A stretch of 64,000 bases of DNA, taken from Kutzneria kofuensis. Lineage in GTDB: Bacteria; Actinomycetota; Actinomycetes; Mycobacteriales; Pseudonocardiaceae. Shown piece after piece: positions 10,682 through 21,080 of this stretch (its first letter is position 1; each line of letters opens with the position of its first letter). The notes beneath the pieces were generated by a model that saw only the letters and a list, made by a program, of their open reading frames with translations, had not been told where the DNA came from and did no database searches. A program made the position numbers and the translations under genes. The DNA is taken from positions 868,001 through 932,000 of the forward strand of contig NZ_JACHIR010000001.1 of the NCBI RefSeq assembly GCF_014203355.1, read 5' to 3'.

Positions 10682-11964
10682 GTGCCAGCGCCCCCACGGT
10701 GGCCGGCAGCAACAAGGGTCTGGCCGCGCTGCAGCGCCTCGGCCGGAGCCTGATGCTGCCGATCGCGACGCTGCCCGCCGCCGGCCTGTTGCTGCGGCTC
10801 GGTCAGGACGACCTGCTCGGTAGCTTCAAGAACGATTTCATGCAGGACGTCGCCAAGGTGTTCGTGGCGGCGGGTGGCGGGTTGTTCAACTACCTGCCGC
10901 TGCTGTTCGCGATCGGCATCGCGATCGGTTTCGCCCGCAAGGGCGACGGTTCCACGGCGGTCGCCGCCGCCGTCGGCTTCGTGGTCTTCACCCAGGTGGT
11001 CCAGGTGTTCGCGCCCGTGACCGCCAAGAAGGCCGGGGACACCCCCACGCCGCCCGGGGGTTGGCCCTACGGCGTGCTCGCCGGCATCCTCGTCGGCATC
11101 GTGTCCGCCCTGCTGTGGCAGCGCTTCTACCGCACGAAGCTGCCTCCGTACCTGGCGTTCTTCGGTGGGCGTCGGTTCGTGCCGATCATCAACTCCCTGG
11201 TGCTGCTCGTCCTGGGCGTGATCTTCGGCCTGCTCTACCCGATCTTCAACGCCGGCCTCACCTCGTTCGGCAACCTCATCGCCGGCAACCCCGTTGTGGG
11301 CGGCGGCATCTACGGCGTCGTCAACCGCCTGCTGATTCCGTTCGGTCTGCACAACGTCGTCAACTCCGTCGTGTGGTTCCTCACCGGTCACTTCACCGAC
11401 CCGGCCACCGGCAAGGACGTCACCGGCGACCTGAACCGCTTCTTCGTGCACGACCCGTCCGCCGGTGGCTTCATGACCGGCTTCTTCCCGATCTTCATGT
11501 TCGCCCTGCCCGCCGCCGCCCTGGCGATCTGGCGCACGGCGAAGCCCTCCCAGCGCAAGGTTGTCGGCGGCATCATGATTTCCGCCGCCCTCACCGCGTT
11601 CCTGACCGGTGTCACGGAGCCGATCGAGTTCTCGTTCATGTTCGTCGCGTGGCCGCTGTACATCATCCACGCCGTCCTGACCGGCACCTCGCTCGCCATC
11701 GTCAACCTGCTCGGGATCCACGACGGCTTCTCGTTCTCGGCCGGAGCCATCGACTTCGTCCTGAACTGGGGCATCGCGCAGAAACCCTGGCTGCTGCTCA
11801 TCATCGGCGTGGTGTACGGCATCATCTACTACTTCGTGTTCAGCTTCGTGATCACCAAGTGGAACCTGCGCACCCCCGGTCGTGAGGACGACGCCGAGGA
11901 GCAGTTGGAAGGCGGCACCTCGGTCGCGGAGTCCACTCCCCGCAGCCGCCAGTCGTCCAAATAG
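10678..11964 (+). CDS. nagE: PTS GlcNAc-type IIC permease
   Basis: 428 residues, about ten membrane segments. Begins LQRLGRSLMLPIATLPAAGL, the hallmark of glucose-superfamily IIC proteins, with a central TGVTEPIEFSFMF motif (substrate-site Glu) and GIHDGFSFS. No IIA or IIB domains are fused; these are the divergent crr and nagF. CGGAGGAAACCG precedes the ATG, which overlaps the dasR stop. GlcNAc specificity is inferred from the DasR/dre/chitinase context. Confidence 0.88.
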   Translation: MSASAPTVAGSNKGLAALQRLGRSLMLPIATLPAAGLLLRLGQDDLLGSFKNDFMQDVAKVFVAAGGGLFNYLPLLFAIGIAIGFARKGDGSTAVAAAVGFVVFTQVVQVFAPVTAKKAGDTPTPPGGWPYGVLAGILVGIVSALLWQRFYRTKLPPYLAFFGGRRFVPIINSLVLLVLGVIFGLLYPIFNAGLTSFGNLIAGNPVVGGGIYGVVNRLLIPFGLHNVVNSVVWFLTGHFTDPATGKDVTGDLNRFFVHDPSAGGFMTGFFPIFMFALPAAALAIWRTAKPSQRKVVGGIMISAALTAFLTGVTEPIEFSFMFVAWPLYIIHAVLTGTSLAIVNLLGIHDGFSFSAGAIDFVLNWGIAQKPWLLLIIGVVYGIIYYFVFSFVITKWNLRTPGREDDAEEQLEGGTSVAESTPRSRQSSK

Positions 11965-12000
11965 GACCTAGGACCGCCACACCGCACGAAAGGGAAGACC

Positions 12001-12270
12001 ATGCCGGAACTTCGGGTCACCGTGGCCAGCAAGGTGGGTCTGCACGCTCGGCCGGCCGCTCTGCTGGCCAAAGCCGCCGCCGGTCAGGCCGTGCCCGTCT
12101 CCATCCGCAAGGAGGGTGGCGAGCAGGTGGACGCCGCCAGCGTCCTGGGCCTCATGACGCTGGGCGCCATGCACGGTGACGAGGTGATCCTGTCCGCCGA
12201 GGGCGCCGGGGCCGACGAGGCCCTCGCCGCCGTGGCGGACGTCATCACCACCGATCTGGACGGCGAGTGA
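12001..12270 (+). CDS. ptsH: Phosphocarrier protein HPr
   Basis: 89 residues. The N-terminal VGLHARPAALLAKAA contains the EI-phosphorylated histidine (His16 here). The region around residue 46 is AASVLGLM, lacking an obvious serine-kinase signature, as in many actinobacterial HPr proteins. It follows nagE by 36 bp and is closed by a strong terminator, so dasR-nagE-ptsH is a three-gene operon. Confidence 0.93.
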   Translation: MPELRVTVASKVGLHARPAALLAKAAAGQAVPVSIRKEGGEQVDAASVLGLMTLGAMHGDEVILSAEGAGADEALAAVADVITTDLDGE

Positions 12271-12291
12271 GCTAGCTCCTAGCCCGCTCTC

Positions 12292-12335
12292 AGGCCGCTG
12301 GTTCCCGCCCACCCGGGCGGGGACCAGCGGCCTTT
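12292..12335 (+). terminator. Terminator of dasR-nagE-ptsH operon
   Basis: Arms AGGCCGCTGGT and ACCAGCGGCCT, extended inward by CCCGCCC/GGGCGGG, form a long hairpin 22 nt after the ptsH stop, followed by TTTG. Confidence 0.85.
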
Positions 12336-12383
12336 GCCGTGCCCGAACACCGCCCGCCAGCACCGGACCCACTCACCGCGACA

Positions 12384-12424
12384 CAAAAGGAAGCCTCGCC
12401 CGGGAGTTCCCGGGCGAGGCTTCC
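12384..12424 (-). terminator. Terminator of the GH18 chitinase gene
   Basis: A perfect 16-bp stem (GGAAGCCTCGCCCGGG and complement, 12389-12424) with a 4-nt loop. On the minus strand it is followed by TTTTGT, a good intrinsic terminator 17 nt after the chitinase stop. Confidence 0.9.
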
Positions 12425-12440
12425 AACAATCGAGCCAACC

Positions 12441-13820
<1,380 letters not shown>

Positions 13821-13833
13821 GTCCAGCTCCCTG

Positions 13834-13849
13834 GTTGGTCTACACCAAT
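13834..13849. promoter_or_regulatory. dre-like operator upstream of GH18 chitinase
   Basis: GTTGGTCTACACCAAT matches the dre consensus at 12 of 16 positions and lies 14 bp before the chitinase ATG. It overlaps a second perfect palindrome, CACCAATTGGTG (13844-13855). Repression by the DasR encoded at 9890 is inferred. Confidence 0.75.
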
Positions 13850-13979
13850 TGGTGGCCACACCCTCCGCCCGGCGATCACCGAAGTCAAGAGGCCGTATAC
13901 CGGGGAAGCCAACCGTCCCAAGGGAACTGCCCGACCGACTGCCGATTCCGTCGCTCTCCGCGACCCCCGGCGACGTAAC

Positions 13980-14036
13980 GTGTCTGCCCGAAACCGACAT
14001 TCGGTGTGCCGGAGAGCGTGACTCGCGGGGGTTCTA
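13980..14036. repeat. Dispersed intergenic repeat, half-copy
   Basis: The stretch ending ACATTCGGTGTGCCGGAGAG CGTGACTCGCGGGGG (13999-14033) recurs at 28608-28644 in direct orientation and at 28539-28567 in inverted orientation, with few mismatches. TCTGCCCG 15-20 nt before it also recurs. It borders the aroE stop. See the fuller copy at 28536. Confidence 0.7.
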
Positions 14037-14882
14037 GACGGGGAGGGAGAGTTCTGTGCCGGTTGCCTGGCGCAGGGCGGCGCGCATGGCCTCGCGCGGG
14101 GCCTCCAGACCGGTGAACCACCGCACCTGCGCGAACGCCTGGTGCAGCAGCATGTCCAGGCCCGTCACGACCCGGGTGCCCCGGTCCGAAGCAGCCTGCG
14201 CCAAGGGCGTCGGCCACGGGTGGTAGATGACGTCGAAAACGCACCCGGCCCGCACGATGTCCCCGGCCACGGGCTCGACCGCTCCGACCGGAACCGTGCT
14301 CACGACCAGGTCGGCGCCGCCACACACCGCCGCGAAATCCACGTCGTCCCACCGCAGGACGTCAACCTCGACGCCGACCCGCCCGGCACACGACAGCGCC
14401 TCGCCGGCCCGTGCCGGATCCCGCACCACGATCGTCGCCGACGGAATCTTCAACGCCTCCAAGGCGGTCAGCGCCGCGGTCGCCGTCCCACCGGCGCCCA
14501 GCACCACCGCACGCCCGCCGGCCTCGACTCCCCCGGCGGCCGCCAGCGACCCGACCACGCCCTCGACATCGGTGCAGTCGGCCAGCCACCCGCCCGAAGC
14601 CCGCGGCACCAACGTGTTCGCCGCCCCGACGAGCTCGGCCACCCGGGTCCGCTCCGTCGCGTACGCCAGCGCCGCCCGCTTCCCGGGCATGGTCACCGCC
14701 AGCCCGGCCCACTCCGGCCCGAGCCCGTCGACGAACCCCGGCAACTCCTCCGCCGTGCACAGAACCCGCTCGAAGACCCAGTCTCCGAGCCCCAGCTCCC
14801 GGTATGCCGCACCGTGCAGCACCGGCGACAGGGAATGCTCGATCGGCGATCCGAGAACCGCCGCCCGCCGAGGAGAACCCAC
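14034..14882 (-). CDS. aroE: Shikimate 5-dehydrogenase
   Basis: 282 residues. Reduces 3-dehydroshikimate with NADPH. SPIEHSLSPVLHGAAYRELG is the substrate-binding N-terminus, VTMPGKRAAL carries the catalytic lysine, followed by GAANTL, then GAGGTATAAL for the nucleotide. Starts at GTG directly after the mltG stop (TAG GTG). It sits in the alaS-ruvX-mltG-aroE cluster, separated from the other aro genes by the chitin/PTS block. Confidence 0.93.
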   Translation of the reverse strand: MGSPRRAAVLGSPIEHSLSPVLHGAAYRELGLGDWVFERVLCTAEELPGFVDGLGPEWAGLAVTMPGKRAALAYATERTRVAELVGAANTLVPRASGGWLADCTDVEGVVGSLAAAGGVEAGGRAVVLGAGGTATAALTALEALKIPSATIVVRDPARAGEALSCAGRVGVEVDVLRWDDVDFAAVCGGADLVVSTVPVGAVEPVAGDIVRAGCVFDVIYHPWPTPLAQAASDRGTRVVTGLDMLLHQAFAQVRWFTGLEAPREAMRAALRQATGTELSLPV

Positions 14883-16094
14883 CTAGTACGCTCCCGCCGC
14901 TCGGGCCTTGGCGGCGTTGGCGTCCTGCTCGGCCTGGGTGACGGCGAAGCAGGAGTTGCCGTCCTTGTCGCACTTGACGAAGAACAGCCACGGGCCGTCG
15001 GCCGGCTTCTGCGCCGCGGTGATCGCGTCCGGGCTGGGCGAGGAGATCGGCGTCGGGGTCAGGCCGGTGTTCAGGTACGTGTTGTACGGCCCGGGCTTGT
15101 CCCGGTCCGCGTCGGACGTCCTGATCAGCGGCTGGTCGAGCACGTAGTTGATGGTCGAGTCGTCGCCCATCGGGATGCCCTGCGCCAGCCGGTTGTAGAT
15201 CACCCGCGACACCTTGGTGAAGTCGGACGTGATGGCCTCGCGCTCGATCAGCGAGGCGATGACCAGGATCTGGTACGGCGTCATGCCGGTGTCCTGCGAG
15301 GTCTGCGGCAGCGTGCTCAGCTTGGCGGCGGACTGCGACAGCACGGACTTCAGCAGCGCCACCGCGTCGGTGCCGGGCCGCACGTCGTACACGCCGGAGA
15401 TGATCAGCCCCTCCAGCCGGTGCGCGGGATCGGCCTTCTGCACGGCGGGCACCGCCCAGATCGGGATGCCCAGCTTCGTCGGGTCGGCGGTCTGCGCCGC
15501 CTTGCGCACGTCCTCGACCGAGACGCAGCTCTTGGTGCCGTTCAGCGTCACGCAGCTGGCGGCGGCCAGCTGGGACAGGATCCCCGGCTTCACCGAGTTG
15601 TCCGGGTTCTTGGTGTCGTCGAGCTGCGTGCCGGCCTTGATCTGCACGTTGCCGACGCGGCTGGCCGGCGACACGATCCGGGTCGCCGCGGCCTCGCCGG
15701 ACATGTGGGTCTTCATCACGTAGTAGCCGGGCTGCACGTTGCCGACCTCGGCGTTGCCGGCGGAGGCGTTGAGGAACGCCCGCACGGTCCGCACGACGTC
15801 CTTGGACTGCAGCGTCTCGGCGATGTCGGTGATGGTGGCGCCGTTGTCGACCTGGATCAGCACGTCCGAGTCGCCGTCGCCGCTGTAGTTGCCGTAGCCG
15901 CCGATGCCGAGGTAGACGCCGGCGCCGTAGTAGGCGCCCCAGCCGCCGCCGATCAGCACGACCAGCAGGATGGCCAGCAGCACCAGCTTGCGCCGCGGCT
16001 TGGGCGCCTTGCGGCCGGTCTCCTCGCCGCTGTCGAACAGGTCGAGGTCGTTGTCCTCGACATTGCTCTCGACGTCGTCGTTCACGTCGTTCAC
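14883..16094 (-). CDS. mltG: Endolytic murein transglycosylase MltG
   Basis: 403 residues. Acidic cytosolic N-terminus, one membrane helix (about 33-55), a LysM-like segment, then the YceG/MltG catalytic domain. The catalytic glutamate is in IASLIEREA, followed by [20 protein letters not shown] and [17 protein letters not shown], all MltG signatures. It cuts nascent glycan strands next to the inner membrane. GTG start overlaps the ruvX stop (GTGA). Confidence 0.92.
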   Translation of the reverse strand: MNDVNDDVESNVEDNDLDLFDSGEETGRKAPKPRRKLVLLAILLVVLIGGGWGAYYGAGVYLGIGGYGNYSGDGDSDVLIQVDNGATITDIAETLQSKDVVRTVRAFLNASAGNAEVGNVQPGYYVMKTHMSGEAAATRIVSPASRVGNVQIKAGTQLDDTKNPDNSVKPGILSQLAAASCVTLNGTKSCVSVEDVRKAAQTADPTKLGIPIWAVPAVQKADPAHRLEGLIISGVYDVRPGTDAVALLKSVLSQSAAKLSTLPQTSQDTGMTPYQILVIASLIEREAITSDFTKVSRVIYNRLAQGIPMGDDSTINYVLDQPLIRTSDADRDKPGPYNTYLNTGLTPTPISSPSPDAITAAQKPADGPWLFFVKCDKDGNSCFAVTQAEQDANAAKARAAGAY

Positions 16095-16573
16095 GGCCTG
16101 CCCTCCCTGGCGAGTGCGGCGGCCCGCGCGTCCAGCCACGCCTGGAGGATCTCCACGGCGGCGGCCTGGTCGACGACGGCACGCTGCCGCCGACCACGCA
16201 CGCCGGCGTCGGCGAGCACCCTGGTCGCGGTGACCGTGGTCAGCCTCTCATCGGCTAGACGCACCGGCATGTCGAGCCGTTCAGCGAGCCGGCTCGCGAA
16301 CTCGGTGGCGATCTCGGCGGCCGTGCCGTGCCGGCCGGCCAGCGTCCGGGGCAGGCCGACGATCACCTCGACGACCTCGTGCTCCCCGGCCAGCGCCACC
16401 AACGCCTCCACGCTGCCCTCGCGCGGCAGCGTGACCAGCGGCGACGCCAGCATCGGCGACGGGTCGCTCAGCGCGACGCCGACCCGCACCGACCCGACGT
16501 CGACGCCGAGGCGTCGGCCCGGCCCCGGATGGAACTCGGGGCCGGGCCGACGCCTGTCCTTGCTACGAGCCAC
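16091..16573 (-). CDS. ruvX: Putative pre-16S rRNA nuclease YqgF/RuvX
   Basis: 160 residues from the GTG at 16573, which lies inside the end of alaS (reading [11 protein letters not shown]). RNase H-like fold: [15 protein letters not shown] (first Asp), [19 protein letters not shown] and [10 protein letters not shown]. Role in maturing 16S rRNA 5' ends is from family knowledge. Sandwiched between alaS and mltG as in most actinobacteria. A longer in-frame start at 16636 would overlap alaS by more than 70 bp and is less likely. Confidence 0.92.
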   Translation of the reverse strand: MARSKDRRRPGPEFHPGPGRRLGVDVGSVRVGVALSDPSPMLASPLVTLPREGSVEALVALAGEHEVVEVIVGLPRTLAGRHGTAAEIATEFASRLAERLDMPVRLADERLTTVTATRVLADAGVRGRRQRAVVDQAAAVEILQAWLDARAAALAREGRP

Positions 16574-19229
16574 GCTGGATCTCGGCCCGCAGGGCGGCGA
16601 TGGCGTCGGCGATGCCACCGGGCTGGGTGCCACCACCCTGGGCGAGGTCGGGCTTGCCGCCGCCGCGGCCGCCGATGGCGGGGCCGAACACCGGCACCAG
16701 CTTGCCGGCGGCCAGGCCCTTGTCGCGTCCGGTGGCCGTGGTGGCGACGACGAAGCTGACCTTGTCCTCGTTGGCGGAGAACAGGGCGACCACGCCCGGC
16801 TTGTCGCCGAGCCGGCCGCGCACGTCCATGGCCAGGGCGCGCAGGTCGTTGCCGGAGACGCCGTCCGGGGCGGCGGCGGCCACCAGGAACGTGCCGCCCA
16901 GGTTCTCGGCGCCGTCGGCCAGCGAGCCGCCCGAGGACAGCAGCTGGGCGCCGCGCAGCTTCTCCAGCTCCTTCTCGGCGGCGCGCAGCCGCTCGACGGT
17001 CTGCCCGATGCGCTCGGGCAGCTCCTCGGGGCGGGCCTTGAACTGCTCGGCCAGCTGCGACACCAGCACGTGCTCGCGGGCGAGGAACCGGTAGGCGTCC
17101 AGGCCGACGAGAGCCTCGACGCGCCGCACGCCGGAGCCGATGGAGGCCTCCGACAGCAGCTTGATCACGCCGATCTCGCCGGAGCGGCCCACGTGGGTGC
17201 CGCCGCACAGCTCCTTGGAGTAGTCGCCGATGGTGACCACCCGCACCTGGTCGCCGTACTTCTCGCCGAACAGGGCCATGGCGCCGGACTTGCGGGCGGC
17301 ATCCATGGTCATGATCTCGGCCTGCACGTCGTAGTCGTGCAGCAGCACGTCGTTGACCTCGTCCTCGACGTCGGCCAGCACGCTGGCCGGCACGGCCCCG
17401 CCCGGCGAGGTGAAGTCGAAGCGCAGCCGGCCGGGGGCGTTGAGCGAGCCGGCCTGGGCGGCCGTCTCGCCGATGGCCTTGCGCACGCCGGCGTGCACCA
17501 GGTGGGTGGCCGAGTGCGAGCGGGCGATGGCGGTGCGCCGGCTGACGTCCACGTCGGCCTGCACGGCGGCGTCGAGCAGGATCTCGCCGGAGACGACCTT
17601 GCCGCGGTGCACGGTCAGGCCCGGCACCGGCGACTGCACGTCGTACACCTCGACCACGGCGCCGTCGGTGATGATCTTGCCGGTGTCGGCCTGCTGGCCG
17701 CCGCCCTCGGCGTAGAACGGGGTGCGGTCGAGCACGACCTCCACCTCGGCGCCGGCCCCGGCGGCCGGCACGGCGACCCCGCCGACGAGCAGGCCGACCA
17801 CGCGGGCCTCGCTGCCCAACTGGTCGTAGCCGAGGAAGTCGGTGCGCCCGTGGTCCTCCAGCACGGCCCGGTAGGCGGAGGCGTCGCCGTGGCCGGTCTT
17901 GCGGGCGGCGGCGTCGGCCTTGGCCCGCTGCCGCTGCTCGGCCATGAGCCGGCGGAAGCCCTCCTCGTCGACCTTGAGGCCCTGCTCGGCGGCCATCTCC
18001 AGGGTCAGGTCGATCGGGAAGCCGTAGGTGTCGTGCAGCTGGAAGGCCTTGTCGCCGGACAGCGTGGTGCCGCCGGCCGACCGGGTCTCCTCGGCGGCGG
18101 TCTCGAACATCTTGGAGCCGGTGGTCAGCGTGGCCAGGAAGGCGTCCTCCTCAGCCCGGACCACGGCGTCCACCCGCTGGAAGTTGGCCACCAGGTCGGG
18201 GTAGGACTCGCCCATCTCGTCGCGCACGACGGCAGCGAACGTGCCCAGCACCGGCTCGGTGATGCCGAGCAGGCGGGAAGAGCGCACGATGCGGCGCAGC
18301 AGGCGCCGCAGCACGTAGCCGCGGCCCTCGTTGCCAGGGCTGACGCCGTCGGAGACGATCATGATGCCGCTGCGGGCGTGGTCGGCGATGACGCGGAACC
18401 GCACGTCGTCGACCTCGTCGTCGCCGTAGCGCTTGCCGGACAGCTCCTCGGCCTTGTTGATCACGGCGCGGATCAGGTCCGTCTCGTAGACGTTCTCCAC
18501 GCCCTGCAACAGCATGGCCACCCGCTCGACGCCCATGCCGGTGTCGATGTTCTTGGCCGGCAGCTCGCCGATCGGCGAGTGCCCGTACTTGGGGCTCTGC
18601 TCGCCGCGGACGTCCTGCATGAAGACCAGGTTCCAGATCTCCAGGTACCGGTCCTCGTCGGCGACCGGGCCGCCGTCCTTGCCGTGCTCCGGGCCGCGGT
18701 CGAAGTAGATCTCCGAGCACGGGCCGCCGGGGCCGGGAACGCCCATGTCCCAGTAGTTGTCCAGGCCGTCGCGGCGCTGGATGCGCTCCGGCGGCAGGCC
18801 GGCGACCTTCTGCCAGAGCTCGATGGCCTCGTCGTCGTCCTGGTAGACGGTGACCCAGATGCGGTTCGGGTCGAAGCCGTAGCCGCCCTCGTCCTGGGAC
18901 TTGGTGATCAGCTCCCAGGCGAAGGTGATGGCGCCTTCCTTGAAGTAGTCGCCGAAGGAGAAGTTGCCGGCCATCTGGAAGAACGTGAGGTGGCGGGTGG
19001 TCTTGCCGACCTCGTCGATGTCCGGGGTGCGGACGACCTTCTGCACGCTGGTGGCGCGCTTGTACGGGGCCGGGGCCTCGCCGAGGAAGTACGGCTTGAA
19101 CGGCACCATGCCGGCGTTGACGAACAGCAGCGTCGGGTCGTCGAGGATGAGCGAGGCACTGGGCACGACCGTGTGGCCGTTGCGCTCGAAGTGCTCGCGG
19201 AAGCGCTTGATGATCTCGTGGGTCTGCAC
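16563..19229 (-). CDS. alaS: Alanyl-tRNA synthetase
   Basis: 888 residues, full length. Catalytic core at the N-terminus ([20 protein letters not shown], later [18 protein letters not shown]), tRNA-recognition domain, editing domain with zinc ligands [11 protein letters not shown] and CGGTHV, and a C-terminal [15 protein letters not shown] domain. All catalytic and editing elements look intact. It leads the alaS-ruvX-mltG-aroE operon. Confidence 0.97.
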   Translation of the reverse strand: MQTHEIIKRFREHFERNGHTVVPSASLILDDPTLLFVNAGMVPFKPYFLGEAPAPYKRATSVQKVVRTPDIDEVGKTTRHLTFFQMAGNFSFGDYFKEGAITFAWELITKSQDEGGYGFDPNRIWVTVYQDDDEAIELWQKVAGLPPERIQRRDGLDNYWDMGVPGPGGPCSEIYFDRGPEHGKDGGPVADEDRYLEIWNLVFMQDVRGEQSPKYGHSPIGELPAKNIDTGMGVERVAMLLQGVENVYETDLIRAVINKAEELSGKRYGDDEVDDVRFRVIADHARSGIMIVSDGVSPGNEGRGYVLRRLLRRIVRSSRLLGITEPVLGTFAAVVRDEMGESYPDLVANFQRVDAVVRAEEDAFLATLTTGSKMFETAAEETRSAGGTTLSGDKAFQLHDTYGFPIDLTLEMAAEQGLKVDEEGFRRLMAEQRQRAKADAAARKTGHGDASAYRAVLEDHGRTDFLGYDQLGSEARVVGLLVGGVAVPAAGAGAEVEVVLDRTPFYAEGGGQQADTGKIITDGAVVEVYDVQSPVPGLTVHRGKVVSGEILLDAAVQADVDVSRRTAIARSHSATHLVHAGVRKAIGETAAQAGSLNAPGRLRFDFTSPGGAVPASVLADVEDEVNDVLLHDYDVQAEIMTMDAARKSGAMALFGEKYGDQVRVVTIGDYSKELCGGTHVGRSGEIGVIKLLSEASIGSGVRRVEALVGLDAYRFLAREHVLVSQLAEQFKARPEELPERIGQTVERLRAAEKELEKLRGAQLLSSGGSLADGAENLGGTFLVAAAAPDGVSGNDLRALAMDVRGRLGDKPGVVALFSANEDKVSFVVATTATGRDKGLAAGKLVPVFGPAIGGRGGGKPDLAQGGGTQPGGIADAIAALRAEIQRGS

Positions 19230-19284
19230 GGCGGTGTTCCTTGCGGGTTCAGGTGAAGGTGGGCGCGGAAACGGCGGGCGGGAA

Positions 19285-19566
19285 CTAGTTGCCGCCCGCC
19301 CTGCGCGCTCGCGCCTCGGCGCTACGCGAGTAGCTGTAGCCGGTCTTCGCCTGCACCTCGCGGGCCAGCTCGTCCTCGCGCTCGCTCATGCCGGCGCGCA
19401 CGTCGGCGCCGAAGGAGCCGAGGGCCCCGGCCATCTCGCGCATGGCGTCGCCCAGGTTCTCGGCGACCCCGGCGGGCGTGGCCTTGAAGGTCATACCAGC
19501 GACTTTACGGGTCACGACGACGCCGGCGGCGACGCCGAGGCCCAGCCAGAACAGCCGTCGCATCAT
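19285..19566 (-). CDS. Small membrane protein, DUF6167-like
   Basis: 93 residues: one N-terminal membrane helix ([15 protein letters not shown]), then a basic amphipathic helical region and a tail of Arg/Glu. This small protein is regularly found between the DUF948 gene and alaS in actinobacteria (established synteny); its function is unknown. ATG overlaps the upstream stop (ATGA). Confidence 0.75.
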   Translation of the reverse strand: MMRRLFWLGLGVAAGVVVTRKVAGMTFKATPAGVAENLGDAMREMAGALGSFGADVRAGMSEREDELAREVQAKTGYSYSRSAEARARRAGGN

Positions 19567-19964
19567 CGCCTCCCGCGCTTCGGTCGCCGCGTCTCCTTGC
19601 CCGCCGCCTTCGCGCGCCGGGCCCGGACAGCTTTGCTGATCCCGTAGGAAAGCGCAGCCGCTTTCACCAGCGGGCCGCCCAGGGTCGCGGTGAACAGCGA
19701 CGTGAGGGCGGAGACGTTGCCGGTGACCGCGCGGGCGTTCGCGGTGATGCCGTCCACCCGCTCCAGCTGCGTGTTGACGTGGGTCAGCGTGGTGTTCGCC
19801 TCGACGAACAGCGGCTCGCTGTTCTCGTGCGCCTTGCGGATCGCCTTGGTCGCCTCGTCCAGCGTGCGCCCGAGCTTGACCAGCACGATCACCAACACGA
19901 CCACCACCGCCAGCACGACGACGACGGCGGCCACCACCAGCGCGGTGATCCACTCCGGTGACAC
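19563..19964 (-). CDS. DUF948 domain membrane protein
   Basis: 133 residues: one strong N-terminal membrane helix (ITALVVAAVVVVLAVVVVL), a coiled-coil-like stretch (LDEATKAIRKAHENSEPL, THVNTQLERVDGITANARAV) and an Arg/Lys-rich tail. This matches DUF948 proteins, with general-stress YtxG-like relatives. Function unknown. It leads the short DUF948-DUF6167 pair upstream of alaS. Confidence 0.8.
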   Translation of the reverse strand: MSPEWITALVVAAVVVVLAVVVVLVIVLVKLGRTLDEATKAIRKAHENSEPLFVEANTTLTHVNTQLERVDGITANARAVTGNVSALTSLFTATLGGPLVKAAALSYGISKAVRARRAKAAGKETRRPKRGRR

Positions 19965-20137
19965 GGATCCTCCTAGCGAGACATGGGGTGTGCCACAGGC
20001 TACCGCCCCACGTTTTCACCCCCGCGCCGACCAGGCTTTCCAACCCACACAGTTGATCTTGCCGGCCACCGCCGCCGCCGAAGTTGTGAACGGGGCTTTC
20101 CCAAACCCGGAGTTGAGGAATGGTCCGTTCCGAGCGG

Positions 20138-21064
20138 TCAGACCGTCGCGAGCAGGCGCGGGGTGTCGGCGTGGAAGCCGGTGGGGGCGACCCGGCCGGC
20201 GCAGCGGCTGGTGCCGGCGCGCTCCGCCGCCTCGCGACCGACGGTCACCTCGTACACCCCGAACGGGCAGCGGACCTTGACCGTACGAGTGTCGTCGGCG
20301 TTGAGCCGCTCACCGGTGGCGACGGCGTCGTCGAGGCCGCGCAGCCCGGCGTGCCGGCGCACGACGATCTCGGCGTACTGGGTCCACTGGGTCGGCGACG
20401 CGGTGCGGCCACGCAGCTGCTCCAGCTGCACCTGCCCCTTCAGCGCGTCCTTGGCGACGAGCACGGCCTCGGCCGGCGTGAGCTGGCCGTGCAGGAAGCC
20501 GTCCGGCACGACGAGCAGGTTGCCGGCCCAGCGGTCGCCGCCGACGTGGCTGACCTCCCACGACAGGCCCGGGTGGTTCTCCGCCAGCGCCGCGGCGACG
20601 GGCCGGCCGAGCACGGCGCAGCACATGTCCTTGGCGCCGTGGGTGCACGCCAGGAACAGCGGCCCGGACACCGGTTCGCCGTGACCGGGGCGACCGTCGA
20701 CGACGGCCTCCAGGTCGATCGCCGCCAGCTCGGCGAGGTCGGAGATGACGAGGCGTTCCAGCCAGCGGGCCCCGGGCACGCCACTGGCGACGAAGACCGT
20801 TCGTGTTGCCTGCTGGTCGCGCTGGTGGCGTCCCGGCGTGCGGATGAGCAGCGGGCGCAGGCCACGGGCCCGCAACTGCTCCATCCGCCCGTCCGGGAAC
20901 GCCTCGGCCAGCACGTTCTCCAGCGCGTCGGCCGGCCACGGCCCGGGCTGCTCGATGAGCAGCCACGAGGTCATCAGGGCCGCGGTCCCGGCCGGGTTGC
21001 CACCGAGCAGCCTGGTCACGAAAGCACAGCCTCGTGCGGCATCCTCGGAAGTTACCTTAGGCAT
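20138..21064 (-). CDS. Sucrase/ferredoxin-like (thioredoxin-fold 2Fe-2S) protein
   Basis: 308 residues. FLACTHGAKDMCCAVLGRPV carries the Cys-His-Cys-Cys cluster typical of Suc/Fer-like thioredoxin-fold ferredoxins; a further Cys is at residue 13. The region KVRCPFGVYEVTVG ends the family domain. A 19-bp iron box overlaps the ATG, and TAAGAT (21075-21070) is a -10 placing the start site at the ATG, so the mRNA is probably leaderless and iron-repressed. It follows the JmjC gene by 16 bp and could supply electrons to it; that link is inference. Confidence 0.8.
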   Translation of the reverse strand: MPKVTSEDAARGCAFVTRLLGGNPAGTAALMTSWLLIEQPGPWPADALENVLAEAFPDGRMEQLRARGLRPLLIRTPGRHQRDQQATRTVFVASGVPGARWLERLVISDLAELAAIDLEAVVDGRPGHGEPVSGPLFLACTHGAKDMCCAVLGRPVAAALAENHPGLSWEVSHVGGDRWAGNLLVVPDGFLHGQLTPAEAVLVAKDALKGQVQLEQLRGRTASPTQWTQYAEIVVRRHAGLRGLDDAVATGERLNADDTRTVKVRCPFGVYEVTVGREAAERAGTSRCAGRVAPTGFHADTPRLLATV

Positions 21065-21070
21065 ACCTAA
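21052..21070. promoter_or_regulatory. DtxR/IdeR-type iron box over the ferredoxin start
   Basis: Read on the minus strand, TTAGGTATGCCTAAGGTAA matches the IdeR/DtxR consensus TTAGGTTAGGCTAACCTAA at about 14 of 19 positions. It covers the predicted -10 edge, start site and ATG of the gene ending at 21064, an ideal repressor position. Iron regulation is inferred. Confidence 0.75.
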
Positions 21071-21080
21071 TCTTACACAG

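Noticed and set aside
14142-19256. Very long open frame (about 1,700 codons) on the + strand
   Set aside because: It is antisense to aroE, mltG, ruvX and alaS, and its composition (Val/Ala/Gly/Arg/His-rich, no domains) is that of a GC-bias shadow.
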